Of a stretch of 56,192 nt of DNA, positions 22,381 to 34,623 are shown in pieces. Position 1 is the first letter of the stretch, and the number at the start of each line of letters is the position of its first letter. Source of the stretch: Scleroderma bovista (taxonomy: Eukaryota; Basidiomycota; Agaricomycetes; Boletales; Sclerodermataceae); contig JAYMGJ010000117.1 of NCBI GenBank assembly GCA_037178675.1, forward strand, positions 1-56,192, in the 5' to 3' direction. The position numbers and the translations under genes were made by a program. Under the pieces are notes generated by a model that was not told the DNA's origin, did no database searches, and saw only the letters and a list, made by a program, of their open reading frames with translations.

Positions 22381-24105
22381 CTAGCTGGAGGTATATTGTA
22401 CAAATGTAGATAGGATATGGCATATTAAGAGGTGTTTTGACTGCACAGGAAGCACGAACATCGGGACTAGCATTGCAGGAAAGAATACAGTTGACTGAGG
22501 TTCAGAACCGGTGGGGAGGTCCGACATCGTATTGTAGGCACCCTCTCGGGATTCGTGCGGCACTGAACTTGCTTGCTTGATCAGAAAGATGTGATGAATC
22601 TGGTAGAACCTAGATCGTGGGGGGTAAGTAAAGTCGTCAATTTCATCATAACAGCAATGATGTACCAACTGTGGTGGGGAAGACGATGATAGCGACAGAA
22701 CCACTTCCGTCTTGACCGAGACGCCTATGATATCCAAAGTGCAAATCTCCCGCAATGAGTGATAGAGGTCCGAAAATGAATAGGGCTTCGAGCCATATCC
22801 GTCATTATCATCTTCGTCGTCGTCATGGTCAGACGTAAATATGCACTCGGCCAGCCTGACACGCAACATTGGTCTACCCGCCAACTTTCGCTGCTGCAGC
22901 CACCGTACAAGATGCTCGGTAGATGACTCGTAGTACACGACCATCCCACGGAACGTCAAGGATTCCAGAGACTCCCAGTGGTCTGCAGCACATGACCCAT
23001 CCAGATTCGTCCAGAAAAAAGCATCCGTTTCCACATGACACGCGTTTGAGAACACCGAGGATACCACCTCGGCACACTCGACTTCCAAGGTAGAAGACGG
23101 CGCATCCAACACGAGATGTCGGATATTGCGAAACTTGGATTCGAATCCGTGGAAGACGGCAGATAGCTGGTGACAAGGAACGACGACAGTAAAGTGTAAA
23201 TACAAGAGGTTGGGGGCTACGACCGCCTTAATTAGTTCTCTCGGTTGCGTAGCTTTGAGTGTAAGCGACGTCAGGGATGGCAGAGAGATGCTGTCTGGTT
23301 GAAGGGACGGACTATCAGAATACACGAGTTCGAGTGTGGTCAATTTCTGAGATAACAACAGAGACGGGAGTGTCCGTAGCCCGAGGCATTGAGGAGAAAA
23401 TTGCAAAGAGAGATCTGTGATTGGTTGGCCAGAGGGGAAGTCGCCCACAGGAATGAGGGGGCGGAGCTCCAGGCTTTGCAAAACGGGAGAAATTTCCGGC
23501 CTTAAGAAAGTGGGATACTGGATATATGCTGTTGCTATGATGGAAGTGCGTATGAGAGAGGGAAAGTTCAGGTCATTGATTTTGTCTAGGACGAGTTGTA
23601 AGCAATGGTGACTATTTGAGCGGATATCGAGCGTACGCCAACGATGCGCATGAGGAATGATGACATCGAGCAAGGCAGAGAGCTGAGGGCGTGAATTCTG
23701 CCAAGATTGAATGGTGATGTCCAGTAGACACTGGCGACTTCTTGCCGTGTGTGCCTTCACGAGGGACATATTTGCACGACCCGGGGTGATGTCGATATTA
23801 GTCCAGAAGGTCGGAGAGTAGAGAATGACATCCCTCCAAGTGCGCGACACGCTTGCGAGCTCCCTTCTTCTACGTGGATGCAACGACAACGTAGCAGAAA
23901 CTGAAAGGTCGAGCACATAGGAGAGAATCTCGAAGGGAAGGGCGCCGATGGGAGCTGGCTTAGTTTGTATGAGACTCTCGATCCTGGACTTGTGTGCTTT
24001 GATCGCCACGCAAACGCTAGAAACCTGTTCCCTAAGGTTCTGCTCCTTCTCCTCTAGTCGTTTCAGCTCAGCTCGCACTTGGGTGAGTTTATCCACGACC
24101 GCCAT
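22381..24105 (-). CDS. F-box protein, diverged paralogue (574 aa)
   Basis: A single long frame from the ATG at 24105. Residues 1-48 are a heptad-like coiled coil (RAELKRLEEKEQNLREQVSS), followed by an F-box at about 50-100 (ALPFEILSYVLDLSV, RRRELASVSRTWRDVIL) and a long C-terminal region of leucine-rich segments (SLELRPLIP, LTSLTLKATQP) that likely form irregular LRRs. F-box proteins bind Skp1 and bring substrates to SCF ubiquitin ligase. It shares layout with the four F-box genes at 25.9, 41.7, 47.9 and 50.3 kb but is much less similar. The last 60 or so residues are low in family character; a terminal intron like that of the paralogues may be missed. Confidence 0.8.
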   Translation of the reverse strand: MAVVDKLTQVRAELKRLEEKEQNLREQVSSVCVAIKAHKSRIESLIQTKPAPIGALPFEILSYVLDLSVSATLSLHPRRRRELASVSRTWRDVILYSPTFWTNIDITPGRANMSLVKAHTARSRQCLLDITIQSWQNSRPQLSALLDVIIPHAHRWRTLDIRSNSHHCLQLVLDKINDLNFPSLIRTSIIATAYIQYPTFLRPEISPVLQSLELRPLIPVGDFPSGQPITDLSLQFSPQCLGLRTLPSLLLSQKLTTLELVYSDSPSLQPDSISLPSLTSLTLKATQPRELIKAVVAPNLLYLHFTVVVPCHQLSAVFHGFESKFRNIRHLVLDAPSSTLEVECAEVVSSVFSNACHVETDAFFWTNLDGSCAADHWESLESLTFRGMVVYYESSTEHLVRWLQQRKLAGRPMLRVRLAECIFTSDHDDDEDDNDGYGSKPYSFSDLYHSLREICTLDIIGVSVKTEVVLSLSSSSPPQLVHHCCYDEIDDFTYPPRSRFYQIHHIFLIKQASSVPHESREGAYNTMSDLPTGSEPQSTVFFPAMLVPMFVLPVQSKHLLICHILSTFVQYTSS

Positions 24106-24443
24106 CGTGCGCCACGTCAGGTCAATGTCGTATAAAGCTTATGATCCGGGAACTGGAACATTGCTTCAGGTTAGCTTTCCATGTGAACATCAAATTGCCT
24201 GTTACCTGTTGATACTTTTGCAAACCCGTCTAGCTTTTCTCCTCCAGAGGGTCGAAGTGCCCTAGCCCCCAGGTCATACTTATACATAGGTTGTTGGTGC
24301 ACTTACGTTTTGGCCCCATCCGCATGATCCGTGAATGAGTGAAGTTGAACCCGCAGGTGACCGGTGACCAACGCAGGTGCCAACCGTGGACGGAACACAT
24401 CCGAATGGAAAGCCACGTTCCACTTGTTTGCCTACTAATATTA

Positions 24444-25057
24444 TCCTATACAACAGTTTCGGCAGTCATGGTCAGTCGGCGATTGTCCACACGACTACAT
24501 TATATCTAGTGCATATTTAGGACTTCTGCGAAGTTGAACGAAGTTACATAATTGACGCAGAAATGAGTGAGATAGTTAAAAGCTGGTTGTCACGCCCAAA
24601 TGCTGAATCGTGTCACCTCAAGTGTCACTTGCTGACCAAGTGCCGAGGCTGAGTTTGAAGTCCTCCACAGTGCAGGTGCCGACTCACTAGTTCGTCGGCT
24701 GTGGTGAGTGGGGATGGCGGCCTTGCTATGCCTTCGCAGGTTACATGCTAGAATCCTCACTTTTTTCAAGCTGGAGTGAATGCACGCACCCGACTTTCCG
24801 CGCCGACTCAAAATACTCCATCCCACGCCGATCAGAACCAATGATTGAATAATTGCATTTTCATATGATGGACCGCTTTCTTTGCAGCCCTCAGTGTATT
24901 CATTTACTACTTGCCATCTACCTATAAGTCCCCAATATAATCTGTACTCGGGTGCCGCCGAGCGGAATTTGCATTCAGCATGCGTCACCATCTGTGACTT
25001 TTCTGTGACTTTTTGTGACTGCCGACTGACCATGAGTGCCGAAACTGTTGTATAGGA
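24444..25057. mobile_element. 614-bp MITE-like element with TA target duplication
   Basis: Terminal inverted repeats of 37 bp (24444-24480 and 25021-25057, one mismatch) start TCCTATACAACAGTTTCGGC and are flanked on both sides by TA (24442-24443 and 25058-25059). The inside has no transposase-like frame. TA duplications are typical of Tc1/mariner superfamily insertions, so this is probably a non-autonomous derivative. Confidence 0.75.
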
Positions 25058-25261
25058 TAGTATGGCTTGACTTGCATCGAAGTTTGATGACGATGGGTGG
25101 GGCTCTGCAGCCTAAGGACGGTATAATCTCTCTATCATGCTTTTCACTGACTGCCTTACTAAGCCTCCTGTGTGCACAACAGGTGACGTTCGTTGACGCG
25201 CTCTCATACAGAATGTTCTGTGCATTGCTTCTCTTCCCTACTGCTCGGAAATCCAAAGTGC

Positions 25262-25470
25262 TCATCTCTCCATCAGGCAGGAAACTTCCCTGACGTTAAC
25301 ACCATCATTCGGTACTACTGCATCGGGATACATCTCGAAGCGGACGATAGTGGGATGGCATGTTAGCTTACGATGCCCGAGGAGGTCGTCATCCGTGATA
25401 CCTCGTTGAAGAGAGACAGGGACACCCCAAAGCACCAAGAGCGGGAGAAGAGCTGACACTGCTACCGACA
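25262..25470 (+). pseudogene. Tps2 3'-end fragment
   Basis: The reverse complement of this segment resembles the last exon of the Tps2 gene at 52430-52655 (shared blocks around the GGTATCACGGATG and TCCGCTTCGAG motifs), with many substitutions and indels. It lies about 450 bp beyond the 3' end of the 25.9-kb F-box gene, together with flank sequence that matches the Tps2 downstream region (about 25500-25650). It is a non-functional passenger of the F-box duplication. Confidence 0.6.
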
Positions 25471-25908
25471 GTGTATGTTGGCAAGTCTATCTTTCCATTG
25501 AAAGTATGATTCCACACCACACGTCACGTACAATATCCATATTTACTTACCCCTCGTTCTCCCCTCTTGACTTTAGGCATTATCTGTATACCACTACATC
25601 CTGGAGTTTTCAAAGTCAACCAATGGGAGATCCGAAATGATATATGCAGTGTGTACACATGGGTTGCAATAGAGCATTAGAGGAACGTCAAAATAAGTCA
25701 CTGTGGTTCAGGTTTGTGACCTCTAGTAATTCTCTCTCCAGCAGGGCATTCCGACTGGAGAAAATGAATTCAAAGGGATGCACAAATAATACGACAATAA
25801 TACGATGCCAGTTGCTGGAAGTCTGTCCTTCAACTGTAACACGATGAGTCCCTGCGCTACGTAAAGAACACCCCTTTACCTGTTATTAACCATGACCAAT
25901 GTCTCCTG

Positions 25909-27482
25909 CTAGAAAAGCTGCAGCAATGTCATCCATAAGTCCCGTTGTTAGGTACGGCGAATGCTAAACACATATACAGTGAATATAGCCCGGCATATGG
26001 GAATGATGTGCTTACCACTCTCAGCCAAGAATTCGCTGGCATATGGAGATGCATCCCTGGCAACGTTAACGGGAAATTATCCAACTCCAGGATGCAGTTT
26101 TCTTTCAGGACTTCGTACAGCCGAGTAAATTCGAAATCGAGGCTTTTATTATATCTAGAGTGTACCAGCTTCACAAACAACTTTTGCGGCGCCAATGCTT
26201 GTCGATCAACAAGCCAAGCCGAGAACTGGTTGGGTTCTAGCCATTTGGGGTGCAGCCCCCACAAGGTCAAGCTCTCGAGTTCCATCCAGAGGTCTATGGG
26301 ACGACGAGCACGAGCATTGTTCAGTGTAGGGTCAAAGAGGTGTGATGGCTGATTTGTCTTCAATTCCACATGACGTACGCCAGGGAAAGCCTCACACAGA
26401 GCAATGGCATCGTCATAGAGTAGTTCAGGAGTGTTCTCTGTCTTGGCACGACCAAAGGAGAGGTGGCGGACATTGGTGAATTTGGAGTGAAATCCATGCA
26501 GTGCAACGGAAGGTGGATCGTCACCAACAAAAGAAGTGTATGTAAATCGTTCGAGATTGGGTACCACAATTGCATCTATGAATTGTCTCGTCTCTGGAAG
26601 ACAGGATATCTCAAGGATCTTCAGTGATGGAATGTGAATGCTGTTTGGTTGGGGTGAGAACGCCATTGCGAATCCTGAGAGTGAAAGCTTCGTCAATGCC
26701 TGTGTTGGAACCGGGTATGGGAATGGCGAAGAGACTACAGGGCCGACAAAATTCAAGTCGAGAGTTTTTAATGCGGTGACTGATGGAAAATCAGTGCACT
26801 CGGCAAGAAAATCGCCGAGTTCCAGATGTTCGAGGGCTGGGGCACGGGCTGGGGAAAGGAAGTCCATGGGAGTGTCACAAAATGAGAGTGCAACATATTT
26901 GAGACAGGGAAATTGCAAGTGATTGATTCTCTCGATGATAAATTCTGTTAGTGTTCGGTTATTGGAACTACTGTCATCGTCATCGAAGCCGCAGCGATGA
27001 GAAATTGATAGACTATGCCAGCGATGCGCCAAGGAGACAACAATGTCTAGGGATGGGACAAGTGCAAGATGCTTGGATCGGGACCACAATGGAGTCTCGA
27101 TGATGATGTCAAGAAGCCCTCCACGACTCCGTTCCAGATGTGTCATGACGGAAGAAGCCGATGATGTTGCAACATGGATAGTAGTCCAGAGGCTAGGACT
27201 GTCGAAGATGATGTTCTTCCAACGCCGACATACACCAGCTAATTGATATTTCCGCTCTGGACTCTGGTCGAGTTCTTTACCATGAACATCAAGGTCAAGA
27301 ATGGACAGCAATATCTCAGTTGGAAGGAAATTGAATGCGGTTGGTCTTGTTCGAATGAGTTCGTCTATTTTGGTTCGTTGCGTGGCCACGGCAGCACGGA
27401 CGTGCAAGAACTCTTTGAAGAGCCGTCGTGCTTGTTCCTCCAGTAGGGCCAATTCAGCTCGTGCCTGTGAAAGCTCGTCCAT
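25909..27482 (-). CDS. F-box protein, paralogue 1
   Basis: ATG at 27482. Coiled-coil start (MDELSQARAELALLEEQARR), F-box at about 50-100 (FLPTEILLSILDLDV, AGVCRRWKNIIFDSPSLWTT), then LRR-like segments and the family-conserved WLEPNQFSAWLVDRQAL. A donor after LRV (GTAAGCAC, 26015 downward) matches a terminal intron in all paralogues, but the ancestral acceptor AACAACAG here reads AACAACGG. Either the next AG (CTGCAG, 25923-25918) is used, giving a stop at 25909, or the intron is retained to a stop at 25929. It probably encodes an SCF substrate adaptor; the substrate is unknown. Confidence 0.8.
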
Positions 27483-27841
27483 GATATTTTATTTAACACA
27501 ACGTTGGTACTTGGTTGGTACTGCGATTGACATAGACACGGTCAGCATCCTGAAGTTGAATGTTCAGTAGCAAACAGAACCAGAGCTTATCGTAATATTC
27601 TTGTGATTGATTGACTTGTTTCGGGCTGTGGGTGCCACTGGCATATGTAGAAGGACTCCGTTCAGTAAAGTTGATGGCTAATCAAATGTTATGTAATCTG
27701 ATATTGGGCCTACCTACGACTTCACCTAAACTATGTAGTCAATCTCCCTCAGCCGCGGCCAAAAGGTCTAAGGATTTATGAATGGAGAAAACATATTGGA
27801 CTCTAATGTAGTAGTATGAACTTGAATTAGAACGACTCTCA

Positions 27842-30012
27842 TCACCCACACACTCGCTGATTTCTCCTCACTCCCGTCTGGTTCCGCCGTCCATCTCGAA
27901 TCACAGCCACTACACTCAGCATCAGCGAAACCACAGAGACCATAAGTGTGACCCTAAAACTTGATACATAACACTCTCGACCGATTAGACACTGACCCTC
28001 CGACATGTTCTGGAAAATCGGCTTGCTCAACGCAGGGATAGCATGTTGAATACGTGCAGTCGTATTTAAGTCCTGGTGCGGAGTGTGCGCATCGAGGTTT
28101 CGCCCGAACATGATCGCGAGAAGATTCACGGACGGGAGTGGCGACAGTAACACCCATCCCCAATTTTCCGATTGATGGGCTGTTGTTGATGGATCACGTT
28201 TATCAGTACGAAGATGATTTCTGTACACGATATAGATATAAACGAGGTTTTACACTCACCTAGCCCAAACCACTCTATGACAACCGCGGGAAGCACCCCA
28301 GAGCCGCTGCCATATGCAACTCCCATCATGGCACTTGCAATCCACAATGTGTTGATGTTCGACACGCTAATTGCTGCTATCTGGGAGATGATGAATAACG
28401 ACGACAGGATACACAAACTATATGCACGGCGCATGTGGAGATGGATCCGGATGAAGTCCGAGACCAGGCCTACAAGGGATTTTAGCGAGAGAAGACAGCG
28501 GAGGGTATGCTACCTATTAGTATCCGCCCGGCCCAGTTGCAGATACTCAGGATCGATACTTGGGTAGTTTGCCACGCGGAGGCTTCTATTTCATCATAGG
28601 TTGGGTTTGACTTGGCGTAGAGTGCCAGAGCGATCGAGCCGACGTTGTTAATGTCTGCATTAAGATTGTCAAAAGCTGTCCAACCCACCCGGGCAGTACA
28701 AGAAAAACCAACACATTAATCCCACCCCAGCCACTGCATAAAGGTCATAAGAAAGTGAAGCTCAAGCTCAAGCTTGAACAGACTTACAAAGTGATACAAT
28801 CATGACGAGAAGGTAAAAGTCTGGACTTGTAAGGAGCTGGACTCCATATATGTCTGGTAGTTCTTCCGGCTCTGAACAACTCTGACCACTGGCCAGCCCC
28901 ACTTCTGTAAGGGTCGATGATTCGGGCACACCATGATAATGGACCCTCCTCTGATTGCCAAGAAGGGGCTGACGACTCTCTGATTCCACAGTGCCAACTT
29001 CATCAATACTACGATGAATGGAAGCCACGGCCACTTCATTTAAAACTGGGTCGTAGACCTCGGATTGGTTCACCTTCGGAAGTAGATGGATTGGCGGAAG
29101 GGGTATAGGTCGCACAACAAATAATGCTGCCAGCACGGGCAGTGAAGTAGAGAGGACCAGGACGAGCAATAACGCCGACGTATCGCCTGGAAAGAAGGTG
29201 TGCGCAATGGTCGAGAAAACGAAGGCCGAGAGCCCAAACCCAGAGACGACCAAGCCAGTCGTTGTCGCATGCTGTGGGAAAACATCGTAAGAGACGACAA
29301 GCACTAATTACATTCCTCCCACAAAACAGTCATCACCGGTGCTCGCCAACGCAGTGCTCTCCGGAAAGTGGAACGAAGGAACATACCATCGATGGGGGAA
29401 AGCTCTTGGCTATTGTATTGATGGCGGAAGACAGGCCACTGATGGCGCCAACGCCAGTGAATGATGAACACAAAACAAGCATAGCAAAATGCCCAGAGGA
29501 GAGGTTTGCACCAGTGGCGACGCCACCGTCAAATATGCCCTTTATCGCTGCATATCCCGCAAAACAAAATACGGAAGCCCCCATGAGTGGTATCCGAGGG
29601 CCATGCGCATCTACAATGCGGCCCACTATAGGGCCAGCAATGTATGTGCCAACTACGTATATTAATATACGCTTAAATTTGGGTTGGAGAGAGGCTACAC
29701 ACCATTAGCAGCGAGCCCAACGATATTGAGCTGGGCGTGCGTCAAGTGAAGCCGAGCTCCCAGCTGCGGTGCATATACTAGGCACCAACCTGGCTCAGAA
29801 TACACGCGATCATTCCATCGTAAATGTTAACCTACCGGAATAAATCTGTGTTAACGAGTGTTAGGATTAAAATGGACCGATGACAATTGAATTGCACAGA
29901 CATAGTTCGTGCCAGAACAGAGGGCAACGAGAACAGAACCCAGCAGAGCAGCAAGGCGAGATGTGCTAAGAAGGCCCCCATTTTGGTGTTGGATGTCAGT
30001 GACCGAGGTCAT
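27842..30012 (-). CDS. MFS transporter, Mch1/nodulin-like type, gene 1
   Basis: Multi-exon minus-strand gene. From the ATG at 30012 (MTSVTDIQHQNGGLL), first helix (AALLGSVLVALCSGTNY), a 10-nt microexon (29845-29836), YAPQLGARLHLTHAQLNIVG, GRIVDAHGPRIPLMG, then ATTTGLVVSGFGLSAFVFST, a hydrophilic central loop ending in DIYGVQLLTSPDFYLLV, a 21-nt exon (28733-28713), INNVGSIALALYA, GRILIG, SDFIRIHLHMRRAYSLC, WFGLG, and the C-terminal domain FGRNLDAH to ECYVSSFRVTL. About 12 membrane segments are expected. All exon phases I checked agree. Fungal relatives are proton-linked or vacuolar carriers of unknown substrate. Its tandem neighbour is a close paralogue. Confidence 0.8.
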
Positions 30013-30534
30013 TATGGGCCAGTGGAGTGGGGTTGTCAAGAGGTAATGTTTTCGTCCTGGATGATAATTGGGACCAGGCGTAGTCTCCCCTAAGCAAACG
30101 AAAGATTTGCAAGAACACAGTCGTTCCTCCTCGACTGGCCAGGAAACTGGAACTTGGCAGATAGTAGTAACCCGAATAACATCGGGCGTCTCAAATTGCT
30201 GCTGTAATCTCCTATTAATTTTAGTGGAACGACTGTCTTCCTCTAACAGTCTAGCTTTGGGAGACTAGTAAGTCCTAGTTGACCACGGTCGTGAGTTGCA
30301 GGCAATTGACGGGGAGCTGCAAAGACGAATGTACTATACCGTAGTTTCAGTAGATATCATAATGACGTATGGAAGAGCACGAAATCAACTGATTATTTGC
30401 CCGCCACAGTACATACCTCATAATGCATAACAACTGCACATAAATAGGGGATTTCCACTCTTAGATCACCTGGGCATACACCAGCCATCCATTCTACATG
30501 CATTGAATAAACAAGATCCTACCCACAAACTTCA

Positions 30535-32621
30535 CTACGGACAACGCACGGCTTGCCCATTCCTCGCCTTATACCGCCGCCCATCCCGAATCCCGGCCCA
30601 CGCACTCAGTCCCAACCCAACTATACATGCCACGAGTGTCACTCGCAGGCTGGAAACATAACACTCCCGACCGGCTATGCACTGATGCTCTGATGGCATG
30701 GCGCGGGGGATCACACCATGTAGCGCGGTCAACATACGCCGAACTTTGCTGGACGTATCTGAAACTTCAGTTGACGTGTGGGCATCGAGATCGCGCCCTA
30801 ACATGATCGAGAAGAGGTTCCCGCCGATGAGGGGAGCAAACGACGTCCATCCTGAGTTTTCCGACAGGTGGGCTGTTCAGCATTTTTGAAATGTATCAGG
30901 CAGCACACCTATAGCAGGGAGGGAATGCACTTACCTAGACCGAACCAATCGATCATGATGGCTGGCATCGCCCCGAACAGACTTCCATAAGAAAATCCCA
31001 ATAATACTGTTGCGAACCATAATGTGTTGACATTCGAAATGCCGAGTGCGAGGACCTGGGAAATTATAAATAGTGAAGACACGATGCACAGGCAGTATGC
31101 ACGCGGAGTGTGAAGATGAGTGTGCATGAAGTCTGAGATCAGGCCTATACAAGTGTCAGTATAGCAGGAAAAAGGGGGAGAGAAGAACGTTACCTATTAT
31201 GATTCGACCAGCAAAGTTGCCTATGCTCAGTGTTGATACCTGTGCGGCTTGCCATTTCGACGCCTGTACATCGTCATACTCCGGGTTCAATTGAGCATAG
31301 AGAGCCAAGGCGATGGAGCCGACGTTATTAATGTCTGCATCGAGACCGTCAATGGAGACCTCGCACCGATGCAAAGAAACCTCACACATTATGCCAGTCC
31401 CGCTCACTTCAAGTGTCATCAGAAATGATAATCAGAAATATGGCCGGATCAAACTTACAAAGCGCAATGATAGCTATAATAAGATAAAAGTCTGGACTCG
31501 TGAGGAGCTGGATTCCATGTATATCTGGTAATGCATCAACTTGTGAGTGACTCTGCTCCTTTTCCCAACCCATTTCTACGGTGGAGGGTAGTTCTGGTGA
31601 ATGTCGACCACCATCCTCGAGCCGGTCTTCTGGAAGATCCGCACAACTCTCCCTTGTTGGTATCCTCACCATGTCAATCTCGGAGCCAGGTGTGAGGGGT
31701 ATCATATCTCCGGTTGGGATTGGCTCGTATCCTTCGATTCCATTCATCTCCGGACTCATACATGTTGGAGGGAGGGGTACGGGTCGCACAACGAATAATG
31801 CCAATAATATGGGTATGGATGTGCCGAAGGCGAGGAGACGTAGTAGAGCTGAGGTATCTCCGGGAAAGAACGTGTGTGCAATGGCTGAAAAGATGAAAGC
31901 GGAAAGGCCGTAACCGGATAGAACGAGACCAGTCGTTGTGGCGTGCTGTGAAGCTATAGCATGAAGTGATGCTCTCCGAGATATCCTGCGTGAAATGACC
32001 CACTGCTGATTTTGGGAAGCTCTTCGCCGTGGTATTGATGGCAGCTGCGGCAGCGCTCGTTGCCCCAAAGCCAGTCGATAGCAAACACATAACGAGCATG
32101 CCAAAAGAAATCGATGAGATGGAGGTCTCAGTGCCAATGCCATTATCGTATATGCGCTTTATTCCTGAATATCCGACGAAAGAACACAGTAAACCTCCAA
32201 TGAGTGGAATGCGGGGACCCTTTGCGTCGACGAAGCGGCCCAAAACGGGAGCAGAAATGTGGCCGCCAACTGGGTGTGTCAGGACGGGCACCTATGCTTG
32301 GGACTGTACTGACCATTAGCAGCGAGCCCGACGATGTTGATCTGGGTATGTGAAATGTGAAGGCGAGCCCCAAGCTGCGGTGCATAGGCTAGTAGGGACC
32401 GCTGCGTTTCAGGAAATTTGCAGCACGTCCACCGTGAACGTCCACCCACCAGAATAGATCTGCGTGAATGAACTTCAGGTCATGTCCTGTGGATATCTGT
32501 TGCACAGACCTACATAGTTCGTGCCAGAACAGAGAGCGACGAGGACAGAACCCAGCAGGGAAGCAATCCGGGGCAGACTGAGAAGAGTTGGGACGTTGCG
32601 TTCGCCACCCACCGGGAACAT
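30535..32621 (-). CDS. MFS transporter, Mch1/nodulin-like type, gene 2
   Basis: Tandem paralogue of gene 1 with the same exon layout. Start ATG at 32621 (MFPVGGERNVPTLLSLPRI), a 10-nt microexon (32459-32450), YAPQLGARLHISHTQINIVG, GRFVDAKGPRIPLIGG, ATTTGLVLSGYGLSAFIFSA, a variable acidic loop, DIHGIQLLTSPDFYLII, a 21-nt exon (31406-31386), INNVGSIALALYA, and the C-terminal LGRDLDAH and ECYVSSLRVTL, with the stop at 30535. The C-terminal exon begins AHLSENSGW. A start upstream of 32621 cannot be excluded, but no in-frame ATG is visible nearby. It is divergent from the MFSD5-like gene with a shared promoter region of about 330 bp. Substrate unknown. Confidence 0.8.
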
Positions 32622-32955
32622 CGCGATCCCGACAGGCACAGAAGAATCACTGAGCACAAGCCGGGCGTTCAAGTCGGTGCCATTTTGCAAGGCGTCTCAA
32701 GTACGTAATCGCTGTTGCTGGCGCTAAACCACAAATATTCTCTGCAACGAGGATGTGGGGAAGCAGTCGACTGTCCTCCGTCAAAGTGCTGGGCTGCTCT
32801 CTTGCGAACGAACACCTCTTTCATGCCAACGAGTGGACGGAGGGTCTCTATGCTCGTAGTCTGAGTAGTAGGGTGCTTATGTACAGTTCGGTTCACCGAA
32901 AATGTGACGTGCAGTTGTTGACAAAAGCCACTCTCGGTCCCATCCTTCAACAGCG

Positions 32956-34623
32956 ATGGTCGGTTTCTACGAGCTCCAGCTCGTAATATTGGTGTCTGCG
33001 TGTCTCTTCTTCCTGCTCATCGAGCGTCATGTGTCTTCAAAAAAACGAGCACTAGCCAAGGACCACGACCCAGACATACTTGAAAATGGAGGCTCAACTC
33101 CTATAAACGCCTTGGCTACACTGACGAAGCGGTATTTGGTGGTCTATGCCATCGTGATGGGTGGGTCCCTCTCGTCCATATGACGCGCAATTCCCGGATT
33201 CACCGTCGTCGCGGTTCCGGGATGAATTAGGCGCCGACTGGTTGCAAGGTCCTTATGTGTACTCGCTCTATCGCGAGCAGTACGAGTTGCCGGAGCGTAT
33301 GGTTGCGGTGTTATTCGTCACCGGCTTTATGTCTGCTGGAGTCACTGCTCCCCTGGTGGGCGTATGGGCAGATCAACAGTGTGTTTTCTCCCATCGTTCC
33401 TCTCCAAAATCATGCTTACTCCGCATCTCCATCGCGTCAACTATGAAGCGGGCGCAAAAAACTGTGTCTTGTCTTCTGTATCACCTATCTCTTTACCTGC
33501 TTTTGCGTCACTATCCCATACCTCCCTGTCTTATTCCTCGGACGCTTGGCGGGGGGAATATCGACATCCATCCTCTACTCTGCATTCGAATCATGGCTAG
33601 TCTCTGCTGCAAACGGTTTAACGATCCCTTCGTCTGACCTCTCGCTCATCTTTGGACGAGCGACCCTTGTGAACGGATTTGTCGCTACTGGCGCTGGGGT
33701 CGTGAGCAACCAGCTTGTTGCCCTAACTCGTTCCTTTGCGTCGCCCTTCGTAGCCAGCGGTGCTCTGCTCGTTCTGGCTTACATCGCAATTAAGGCTAGC
33801 TGGACGGAGAACTACGGAGGTGGAGGAGGCGCAAGTGGTCTCGGCAATACTGACCCTTTCCAACTCAAACGGCTCGCACAGGCCTGGCGAATCGTTCGCG
33901 GTGGTAAGCCCCACCATCCAAAGTCCTCAGACGTTGGATAGTGACGATGACACAGACCCCTTGTTATTGATCATCGGTCTCACGCAGACCTGTTTTGAAG
34001 GTTCCATGTACCTGTTCGTATTCCTCTGGGTCCCTTCCCTACAAGAGGCATCAGTTACGTTCCCGGCCATTCCCCTTCCTCTGGGGTACATCTTTTCGTC
34101 GTTCATGGTTTCAATGATGCTCGGCTCCCTCCTTTATACTGCAATCTGTACATGGGCACCAGGCTCACCGAACGACTCGTCCCTTACTCTTCATGCAAAA
34201 ATAAGCAGCCTCATTTGTGCCGCGAGTGGACTTGCATTGGCGGTGAGTGTGCGTTCCCCTGAGGAGGCGACGCGCTTCTGGGCGTTTTGTGCTTTCGAGG
34301 CATGCGTGGGTGCATATTACCCAGTGCAGGGTATGCTACGTGGAACCCTGATCGCCAACGAGCACCGTGCGACGGTAAGCCCTTCAATATTTCGTTTCGT
34401 TTCCTTTTGAGCAACTGCTACCTCCCAGCTCGCTGCCCTCTTCCGTGTTCCACTCAACGTGTTCGTCGTTGTGTCTCTCATGACTGGAGTATCCTCTGCC
34501 CGACAAGCAGTGCTTTCTGCATGCTCGCTGATGCTTGCCTTCTCAGCGCTCATGACTGCATTCTTCGTTGTCAGGCGCACAGAAGCTGTTGTGGCCCCAG
34601 AACAGAACCAGCGTCCCGCATAG
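32956..34623 (+). CDS. MFSD5-like transporter (molybdate-anion transporter family), 473 aa
   Basis: Five exons: 32956-33160, 33231-33378, 33449-33903, 33956-34374 and 34429-34623, with introns of 52-70 nt, all in phase. The protein starts MVGFYELQLVILVSACLFF. It shows the family hallmarks GADWLQGPYVYSLYREQY, FVTGFMSAGVTAPLVGVWAD, GRLAGGISTSILYSAFESWL, GLTQTCFEGSMYLFVFLWVP and the C-terminal FEACVGAYYPVQGMLRG. About 12 membrane helices are expected, and the length matches the family. Characterised members import molybdate, needed for molybdenum-cofactor enzymes; here that role is inferred from family only. Confidence 0.88.
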
